This document shows, piece by piece, positions 4,995 to 9,333 of a DNA stretch of 9,333 bases (the stretch's first letter is position 1; the number at the start of each line of letters is the position of its first letter). The stretch is from Candidatus Liptonbacteria bacterium (GTDB lineage: Bacteria; Patescibacteriota; Minisyncoccia; UBA6257; 2-01-FULL-56-20), in NCBI GenBank assembly GCA_016212635.1, contig JACRFR010000061.1, positions 1-9,333 on the forward strand. Direction: 5' to 3'. Below the pieces are notes generated by a model. That model made no database searches. It saw only the letters and a program-made list of their open reading frames with translations, and was not told the DNA's origin. The position numbers and the translations under genes are program-made.

Positions 4995-5045
4995 GCTCTA
5001 ATTTAACTCCGGGCATATATAAAAAGCAATCAAGGTCCCAAAAAA

Positions 5046-6644
5046 TTAGATCTCTTGGTTGTCGCCCTTTTCTTCTACTCGTGACTTTATTTCTCCTTCC
5101 TGTAATCTAGTTTGGATTAACTCGCCCACTCGCACATCTCCCGCCCGCCGCACTACCCGCCCGGCCGCATTCCAAACTATACTATAGCCCAGCCGCAAAC
5201 TGCGTTCCGGACTGACCGCCGCGAGGTACTTCTCCGCTCCGACCACCTGTTCTTTGGCTTGTCGGAACATCATCCTGAACTGCTCTAAAACCCGGCGCTG
5301 AATATCTCGGTAGCGGGTGGTCAGCCGACTAACCGTACCCACCATCAGGTCCGCCGCTCGGCGAACAAACAATTGTTGTTCCGAAAGAGGTGCCTCAAAA
5401 GCATGCAGGAGGTCCGACTCTAAAGCCGGCAGATCTTCCCGTAACCGCCGCCAGGAACTATTAACCAGCATCGCCGCCGCCGTGGGCGTAGAAGGAGCGT
5501 TGTCGCCGACCAAGCTCGCGATCGGTACGTCGCGGTCGTGACCGATAGCGCAAATGGTCGGTATCTTGGACGCAAATATTTCCCGAGCCACCAGTTCGTT
5601 GTTAAACGCCTGTAAGTCTTCCAGTGAACCGCCGCCCCGCATGACGACTAGAATGTCGAGATCGGGCCGGTTGTGATTGAACCACCGGACCGCGCGCACC
5701 ACGCCCGGCACCGCCTGGGCACCTTCGACACGTACATCGTAAAGATGTAAATGGAAACCGAGCGGCTCCAGATTCTTCCGGAAGTCGGAGATGACCGCCC
5801 CGGTGCGAGAGGTAATAATACCAATCGTGTGAATGAACTCCGGCAACTCTCGTTTACGTTCAAACAACCCCTCCGCTTCCAATTTCTTTTTGAGCGCCTC
5901 ATAGGCCTTTTGGAGCGAGCCCTCGCCGATCAGTTCCAAGCTTTGCACCAAAAAACTCAATCGTCCTTTGGTTTTATAGACATTCCCGAAACCGCCCACT
6001 TTAACCTCTAGACCATCTTGCAAGTCGATCCCAAAACTTCGGTACAGTTGCGGGTTGGCATAGCAGGACATCACGCTGTTGTCTTCTTTGTCTTTCAAGG
6101 AGAAGAAGGCACCGCTTGGATGCAAACCGAACCCGGTTACCTCGCCCCGGACGGAAACGTCTTCTTCCCGCAAAACCTCATTAATCCGGTCCAAAAACTC
6201 ACTGACCGAAAGGATCTTCTCGGTAGATTCTGCCCGTTCTTCGACTTCCGATGCCTCCGAGTCATCTGTTTTATTTGTCGTATAAGTCGTATATGTCCTA
6301 CTGTGTCCGCCATAGCCAAGCGAAGGCGGATTAGTCTTATTAGTCCTATTGAACCCAACTGCGTCATCCGATGACGAAACATTGGCGCCCAACCTCTCCT
6401 TCTTCTGGATTTCATCACCCGCCACCACCCTTAGAATCTCTCCGCCAAACTGCTTCAACTTCTTCGGTCCAATGCCTTTGATCTTCGCCAGCTCCTCCAG
6501 CGTCCGCGGCATCTGCACCGCAATGGCTTCAATGGTTGCTCGTTGGAGCACCTTAAATGATTCTTGCCCGGACTGTTTGGCTAACTTGTCCCGCAGTGTC
6601 GTCAATCTTTGGATTAGTTCGTTCTCTCCGGCGAATAAAGCCAT
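5046..6644 (-). CDS. xseA: exodeoxyribonuclease VII large subunit with N-terminal HRDC domain
   Basis: A 532-residue protein, longer than the usual 400-450 of XseA. Residues about 5-75 form an HRDC-type nucleic-acid binding domain (LIQRLTTLRDKLAKQSG, then LPRTLEELAKIKGIGPKK-like MPRTLEELAKIKGIGPKK), known from RecQ and RNase D. Residues about 76-143 are a low-complexity linker, of which 99-126 come from DNA repeats. The XseA OB-fold covers about 144-240 (LSVSEFLDRINEVL, VRGEVTGF). The catalytic part has ITSRTGAVISD (277-287), VVMRGGGSLEDL (333-344), AIGHDRDVPIASLVGD (366-381; the usual motif reads GHE-x-D) and APSTPTAAA. A coiled-coil C-terminal part with the final LRLGYSIV motif follows. A clear Shine-Dalgarno sequence (6655-6660) fixes the start. 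It is the catalytic subunit for single-strand DNA degradation. Confidence 0.95.
   Translation of the reverse strand: MALFAGENELIQRLTTLRDKLAKQSGQESFKVLQRATIEAIAVQMPRTLEELAKIKGIGPKKLKQFGGEILRVVAGDEIQKKERLGANVSSSDDAVGFNRTNKTNPPSLGYGGHSRTYTTYTTNKTDDSEASEVEERAESTEKILSVSEFLDRINEVLREEDVSVRGEVTGFGLHPSGAFFSLKDKEDNSVMSCYANPQLYRSFGIDLQDGLEVKVGGFGNVYKTKGRLSFLVQSLELIGEGSLQKAYEALKKKLEAEGLFERKRELPEFIHTIGIITSRTGAVISDFRKNLEPLGFHLHLYDVRVEGAQAVPGVVRAVRWFNHNRPDLDILVVMRGGGSLEDLQAFNNELVAREIFASKIPTICAIGHDRDVPIASLVGDNAPSTPTAAAMLVNSSWRRLREDLPALESDLLHAFEAPLSEQQLFVRRAADLMVGTVSRLTTRYRDIQRRVLEQFRMMFRQAKEQVVGAEKYLAAVSPERSLRLGYSIVWNAAGRVVRRAGDVRVGELIQTRLQEGEIKSRVEEKGDNQEI
6267..6350. repeat. 9-bp tandem repeats flanking a palindrome, in frame inside xseA
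   Basis: The plus strand shows 9-mers TGTTTTATT, TGTCGTATA, AGTCGTATA, TGTCCTACT (6267-6302). A palindrome TCCGCC (6306-6311) with GGCGGA (6325-6330) follows, then AGTCTTATT and AGTCCTATT (6333-6350). These belong to the same family as the intergenic array at 4239-4319. Because 9 is a multiple of 3, the frame is kept and the coded linker is a run of Asn-Lys-Thr, Arg-Thr-Tyr and Thr-Thr-Tyr triplets (residues 99-126). Confidence 0.85.
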
Positions 6645-6654
6645 AGGTGTATTA

Positions 6655-6660
6655 CCCTCC
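6655..6660 (-). promoter_or_regulatory. ribosome binding site of xseA
   Basis: GGAGGG on the minus strand lies 10 bases before the ATG at 6642-6644. It is the clearest Shine-Dalgarno sequence in the window and supports the start that includes the HRDC domain. Confidence 0.7.
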
Positions 6661-6676
6661 CAACCGATAGTCCTTC

Positions 6677-6705
6677 AATCTTTGGAAGTCCGACCTCCAA
6701 AGATT
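6677..6705. repeat. hairpin with a GAGGTCCGACCTC-like core after the 157-residue gene
   Basis: AATCTTTGGA (6677-6686) and TCCAAAGATT (6696-6705) are perfect 10-base arms around AGTCCGACC. The centre (GAAGTCCGACCTC, 6685-6697) matches at 12 of 13 positions the motif that occurs twice at 7198-7233. No T-run follows on the minus strand. Confidence 0.75.
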
Positions 6706-6712
6706 CGAGACC

Positions 6713-7186
6713 CTACTTCGCGGGGACAGACATCGGTGGCGGAGCCACGTTTAGAGGACTGCCGACTTCCCGGTAATAACAGTAATGACCCGCGGGATGA
6801 CGCCATTCTTGGCCCAGCCAGGGATTAGAGCGGCCCCGGGGACTTTTGGGGTTGGAGTTGTCGGTCGCAAATGTTGCGCAGATCTCATAGGTGGAGGTAG
6901 ACAAAACCCGATACTCGTACGGCTCGCCGCCCTCCGGGTCTTTCAGGGTGTCCCGGGATAAGGTCTCGAGCTGGCTTAAAGATTCCGGTAGGGCGTGATC
7001 ATTCTGATAATACTTGCTATTTATGATCGCGGAATCGATGGCGCGAATATTGTTTAGCCGCTCCTCATCCATCCGCACCTGGCGCTGATGGCTCGGCGAA
7101 CCCATCTGCCAGAAACCGGCCGCGATCGCGCCGACGACCACTACAATCAGAACCGATAAGAATATCCGATTATATTTTGAACTCAT
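6713..7186 (-). CDS. exported single-anchor protein, pseudopilin-like size, unknown function
   Basis: A 157-residue protein with an N-terminal membrane helix at residues about 8-26 (IFLSVLIVVVVGAIAAGFW). The rest, outside the membrane, includes RMDEERLNNIRAIDSAIINSKYYQNDHALPESL (about 38-70), a helix-then-loop pattern, and DPEGGEPYEYRVLSTSTYEICATFATD (83-109). The H-P-A-G-H-Y-C-Y motif near 130-137 and two cysteines (103, 136) could form a disulphide. The DERR-like D-I-x-x-I-x-x-A-I-x-x-Y-Y and DP-x-x-G-x-P-Y-x-Y features recall pseudopilin soluble domains, but no type IV prepilin cleavage motif is present. I recognise the layout from Patescibacteria, where it often sits next to a DUF5671 gene, as here. 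A TTG at 7213 would extend it by nine residues, within a palindrome, so I use the ATG at 7184-7186. Confidence 0.82.
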   Translation of the reverse strand: MSSKYNRIFLSVLIVVVVGAIAAGFWQMGSPSHQRQVRMDEERLNNIRAIDSAIINSKYYQNDHALPESLSQLETLSRDTLKDPEGGEPYEYRVLSTSTYEICATFATDNSNPKSPRGRSNPWLGQEWRHPAGHYCYYREVGSPLNVAPPPMSVPAK

Positions 7187-7197
7187 GGAATGATTTT

Positions 7198-7233
7198 GAG
7201 GTCGGACCTCCAAAATCCCCGAGGTCCGACCTC
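7198..7233. repeat. inverted repeat of two 13-bp near-palindromes
   Basis: GAGGTCGGACCTC (7198-7210) and GAGGTCCGACCTC (7221-7233) are exact reverse complements, 10 bases apart. Each is itself a palindrome around one central base, so the two copies are also direct repeats 23 bp apart centre to centre. They lie between the DUF5671 gene stop and the next gene's ATG. They could be paired operator-like sites or an RNA hairpin. A T-run follows only on the plus strand, where no gene is seen. Confidence 0.8.
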
Positions 7234-7240
7234 GACATTT

Positions 7241-7879
7241 TTACTTCTGGAGCGACCTCCGGGTTTTCAGCATGAGGAAGTAATAGGCGAACACTCCGCC
7301 CGCGATCACAAAGACCGTGACTACCTTTAGTGTGAACCGGATGGTCAACTCCCCCTGGAAAAAGCTCGTCAAGAAGGTAATCAGGTCCCCGATCACCGTA
7401 CCGGCGGCAACCAAAATGGTCAGATAGACAAGCCATCGGCGGATTCCGCCTTGTTGCTTCTCCGGTATCTTGGCCACATCCCGATTGATAAATCGCATAG
7501 TAATCAAATAGATCGGCAAGCCCACGATGATCGCCGCCAACTGATTGGCGATGGAGTAAGAACCGTAATAACTGTTGCGGATATCCGGCAGGTAGTAATT
7601 CAGTAACTCAAAGATGAGCGAGCCCAAACCAATCGCCCAGGTTCCGAGCGTACCCAGGGCCAAGATATACAAGAACGCGTCTCTCGCCGCTTCGCCCCTG
7701 GAAACGGCGGGTGCGGGCGCCACGAGGCCGGTCTTGTTCTTCACAAGCTCGGCCAGGGCGTCCGCCACGGAGTTATCCGACCAACCGGCGCGCTTTAAGA
7801 TCCGCACGATCGTTTCGTCCGGAACGCCCGAACTGCGCGCAGCTTCTATGTATTTTGTAATTTCGGGAGTGTTTTCCAT
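7241..7879 (-). CDS. DUF5671 four-helix membrane protein
   Basis: A 212-residue protein. The first 45 residues form a small helical cytosolic domain (YIEAARSSGVPDETIVRILKRAGWSDNSVADALAEL), which resembles a UBA-like or helix-turn fold and is common in front of DUF5671. The DUF5671 domain follows with membrane helices at about 67-95, 109-131, 148-173 and 182-204. Recognisable pieces are LYILALGTLGTWAIGLGSLIFELLNYYLPD, PIYLITMRFINRDVAKIPEKQ and VVTVFVIAGGVFAYYFLMLK. No function is assigned to the family. The open frame runs ten codons further to 7909, but the ATG at 7877-7879 starts the typical MEN-P sequence. A TGC-TATACT extended -10 lies just upstream of it, so transcription probably begins at the ATG. 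Confidence 0.92.
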   Translation of the reverse strand: MENTPEITKYIEAARSSGVPDETIVRILKRAGWSDNSVADALAELVKNKTGLVAPAPAVSRGEAARDAFLYILALGTLGTWAIGLGSLIFELLNYYLPDIRNSYYGSYSIANQLAAIIVGLPIYLITMRFINRDVAKIPEKQQGGIRRWLVYLTILVAAGTVIGDLITFLTSFFQGELTIRFTLKVVTVFVIAGGVFAYYFLMLKTRRSLQK

Positions 7880-7885
7880 AGAGAT

Positions 7886-7894
7886 AGTATAGCA
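7886..7894 (-). promoter_or_regulatory. extended -10 promoter of the DUF5671 gene (leaderless)
   Basis: The minus strand reads TGC TATACT at 7894-7886, a TGN-extended -10 matching five of six bases of TATAAT. Six bases separate it from the ATG at 7879. No good -35 is present, which is usual for extended -10 promoters. The predicted transcript starts at or next to the A of the ATG. Confidence 0.45.
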
Positions 7895-7902
7895 TGAATA
7901 GT

Positions 7903-7928
7903 AAAACACTCACCATTAGGGGTGTTTT
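7903..7928 (-). terminator. weak terminator-like inverted repeat between dinB and the DUF5671 gene
   Basis: AAAACAC (7903-7909) and GTGTTTT (7922-7928) are 7-base inverted repeats. On the minus strand the stem ends in a TTTT run (7903-7906). The stem is AT-rich and short, so it would be a weak terminator for dinB. It overlaps the region where a -35 for the next gene would be. The remaining 7929-8041 holds nothing I can identify. Confidence 0.3.
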
Positions 7929-8041
7929 GCCGTAAGTTCTGTCCGATTGAAGACAATCCCACCTGCTAGTTTCACAACGATCGTATTCAAACTCACACTA
8001 AGTAGAAACCCTTGTGTTTATATGGGGAAATGCCCAGGGCA

Positions 8042-9136
8042 TTATCTAAATTCTCCGACCAGGCGGTCGAGCAGTTCCACTCGCACCCCGATCAGTCGGA
8101 TGGCTTTCCGGCCCGGATTTTCTCTCCGATCGAAAAACGGCAGAATAAGTTTGGCGGCTTCAAATTCCAGCGCCTCGCAGGTCCGGGCCGGCACCGGCAG
8201 AGTGGCCGAGCGATTCTTGGTGTCGAACCCGGCAAAACGCACCGTCACCACCACTCGCCGGAAACCTTCGAACCCATCTTGCCCCAGACGCCGGAATACA
8301 TTTCGACACAAAGTTTGTAAGTGCTCCAGCAAAACACTTGGGTCGCGCGTGTCTTTGGGGAAAGTTTCCTGCTCCCCGATGGACTTGGCTTCCTCCCCGT
8401 GACTGATCGGGGAGTCGTCCTGCCCACGCACTTTTCGATACAACTCGATCCCCCACTTGCCCAATAGTTCATCCAGCTCTTTTTCGGTTAAGCAAAGCGC
8501 ATCCTGGACGGTTTGAATCCTAAGCTGATTCAGTATCTTTTCCGTCTTAGGCCCGATGCCCGGAATAACCCGGATCGACAATGGCGATAGAAAGCTTTCC
8601 ACCGTCTCCGACTCCACCACGGTTAACCCGTCCGGCTTCTCTCGGTCGGACGCAATTTTGGCGATCAGCTTGTTCGGCCCGAGACCGATGGAACAGGTTA
8701 GTTTCTCCTTTCGTTTTATTTCTTTTTTGATATCGCGACAGATCTCGATCGCCTTTTTAAAAGAACCGGCTGGGCTCAAATCCAAGTAGGCCTCGTCTAT
8801 GCTGGCTTGCTCAAATTCTTGGGCATGTTGTCGAACGGTGGCCATGATTCGGTCGGAAGTTGCCGAGTATTTTTTGAAATCCGGCTCCAGCCAGACCGCC
8901 TCCGGCTGACCGGCGCGGCGCGCAGTTTCCGCAAGTTGCCAAGCCTTAGAGATGGGCATGGCGGAATGAATGCCATACGCGCGAGCTTTGTAGCTGGCGG
9001 TGGAAACCACGCCCCGGCCCTGGCCCTCTTCGGGATCGGCGCCAATAATAATCGGCCGTCCTCGTAGTCGCGGCCGTTCCCGCTCCTCCACCGCCGCGAA
9101 GAAAGCGTCCATGTCGAGATGGGCAATGATGCGCAT
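8042..9136 (-). CDS. dinB: DNA polymerase IV (Y-family translesion polymerase)
   Basis: A 364-residue error-prone polymerase that copies past lesions. The palm has the metal ligands Asp8 (HLDMDAFFAAVE, 6-17) and Asp114-Glu115 (SIDEAYLDLS, 112-121), and Phe13 is the steric gate. FKKYSATSDRIM (87-98) and SIGLGPNKLIAKIASDREKPDGLTVV (149-174) follow. The thumb has the helix-hairpin-helix VIPGIGPKTEKIL (190-202). The little-finger domain spans about 240-355 and ends RLIGVRVELLDRL. A C-terminal QL-x-L-F beta-clamp peptide, common in DinB, is not visible; the protein ends LVGEFR. I start at the ATG 9134-9136 (MRIIAHLDMDAFF, like E. coli MRKIIHVDMDCFF), because the ORF to 9166 adds an uninformative MAPRQIYCPS. 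TATACT lies 8 bases upstream. No LexA-type box was noticed. Confidence 0.96.
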   Translation of the reverse strand: MRIIAHLDMDAFFAAVEERERPRLRGRPIIIGADPEEGQGRGVVSTASYKARAYGIHSAMPISKAWQLAETARRAGQPEAVWLEPDFKKYSATSDRIMATVRQHAQEFEQASIDEAYLDLSPAGSFKKAIEICRDIKKEIKRKEKLTCSIGLGPNKLIAKIASDREKPDGLTVVESETVESFLSPLSIRVIPGIGPKTEKILNQLRIQTVQDALCLTEKELDELLGKWGIELYRKVRGQDDSPISHGEEAKSIGEQETFPKDTRDPSVLLEHLQTLCRNVFRRLGQDGFEGFRRVVVTVRFAGFDTKNRSATLPVPARTCEALEFEAAKLILPFFDRRENPGRKAIRLIGVRVELLDRLVGEFR

Positions 9137-9144
9137 ACTCGGAC

Positions 9145-9150
9145 AGTATA
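9145..9150 (-). promoter_or_regulatory. candidate -10 hexamer of dinB (leaderless)
   Basis: TATACT on the minus strand ends 8 bases before the dinB ATG at 9136, which places transcription start at or within a base or two of the start codon. The -35 region is poor (TTCTGG or TTTCTG at 16-17 bases). The position supports the ATG at 9136, because the longer start at 9166 would lie upstream of the -10. Confidence 0.35.
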
Positions 9151-9249
9151 TCTGCCTTGGCGCCATCCAGAAAATCCCCGCGCCCGACCAAGCTTCGCCC
9201 CGTTACCACTTCGAGATCTTCATCTCGATCTCGGAATCCTCTCGAACCC

Positions 9250-9289
9250 TCCCTTATTCTAGTGTTTTGCAAAACATTAGAATAAGGGA
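9250..9289. repeat. 40-bp near-perfect palindrome upstream of dinB
   Basis: Arms run outward from the centre at 9269/9270. CCCTTATTCTA (9251-9261) pairs with TAGAATAAGGG (9278-9288), and the inner TGTTTTGCAAAACA (9263-9276) is itself palindromic. T9250 with A9289 extends it. The only mismatch is G9262 with T9277. It may be the end of a neighbouring gene beyond the window edge, or a dispersed repeat. A smaller stem CGAGATC/GATCTCG lies at 9212-9233. The rest of 9137-9333 shows no gene. Confidence 0.85.
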
Positions 9290-9333
9290 AATTCAACCAT
9301 CTAACGGTCGCCCATCAGTGATCATGTAATACG

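Noticed and set aside
4690..5016. A 108-codon minus-strand ORF overlapping xseB in another frame
   Set aside because: It is a shadow of xseB, being low complexity and rich in Arg/Gly, while the xseB frame has the conserved family pattern.
7211..7213. TTG start at 7213 for the 157-residue protein
   Set aside because: The extension is nine residues coded by the palindromic repeat, and the ATG at 7184-7186 directly precedes a typical membrane anchor.
8029..8043. AATGCCC A GGGCATT at the end of dinB as a terminator
   Set aside because: The loop is too small for a full stem and no T-run follows on the minus strand.
9137..9166. Upstream ATG at 9166 for dinB
   Set aside because: The extra MAPRQIYCPS is not family-like, and the -10-like TATACT lies between this ATG and the family-like start at 9136.
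9000..9329. Long open frames on the plus strand, such as 9000-9329 and 6349-6828
   Set aside because: They lie opposite or across well-supported minus-strand genes or palindromes, have no recognisable domains, and their open length is explained by GC-biased codon use on the opposite strand.
9137..9333. LexA/SOS box before dinB
   Set aside because: I saw no GAAC-N4-GTTC or CTG-N10-CAG site in a sensible position; the 40-bp palindrome does not fit a known SOS box.

Overview
The window looks like a chromosomal segment of a Candidate Phyla Radiation (Patescibacteria, probably Parcubacteria-like) bacterium. This is inferred from the gene set: DUF5671 and DUF5652 membrane proteins, a SIMPL protein with one N-terminal anchor, a DUF948/YtxH-like pair of tiny membrane proteins, and a Dus, XseA/XseB and DinB set. 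The intergenic DNA also fits, being full of short degenerate tandem repeats and GC-rich palindromes. No rRNA, tRNA, CRISPR array, integrase or transposase was seen. The lineage is inferred from memory of such genomes and not tested by any search.

Every supported gene lies on the minus strand, so transcription runs from right to left. From the right end: a near-perfect 40-bp palindrome, dinB (translesion polymerase IV), a DUF5671 four-helix membrane protein, a single-anchor exported protein, xseA and xseB (exonuclease VII), a 525-base gene-poor stretch, dus (tRNA-dihydrouridine synthase), a two-helix membrane protein, a membrane-anchored PH-domain protein, a SIMPL-domain exported protein, a DUF5652 three-helix protein, and a translationally coupled pair of small single-helix membrane proteins at the left end.

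Three themes stand out. (1) Just downstream of xseB is what looks like an independent transcription unit: a good sigma70-like promoter at 4749-4778, a chain of perfect GC-rich stem-loops, and a UUCG-capped intrinsic terminator at 4421-4454. It is a candidate structured non-coding RNA of about 320 nt, or less likely a small arginine-rich protein gene. (2) A 9-bp degenerate tandem repeat is found between genes, over the start codon of dus, over the stop codon of dus, and in frame inside xseA. There it surrounds a palindromic element and encodes the linker joining an extra N-terminal HRDC domain to the XseA core. A related palindrome is inserted in frame in dus. This resembles the known behaviour of Rickettsia palindromic elements. 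(3) Several genes (dinB, the DUF5671 gene, the SIMPL gene, the DUF948-like gene) have a -10-like hexamer only 6-8 nt before the ATG and no Shine-Dalgarno sequence, which suggests leaderless transcripts. xseA instead has a clear Shine-Dalgarno sequence.

Functionally the window combines DNA repair (DinB, HRDC-XseA, XseB), tRNA modification (Dus) and a set of small envelope proteins of unknown role. Outside the xseA-xseB pair and the coupled left-end pair, clear operon-type coupling is weak, because most gene gaps are 50-200 nt and carry palindromes or repeats.
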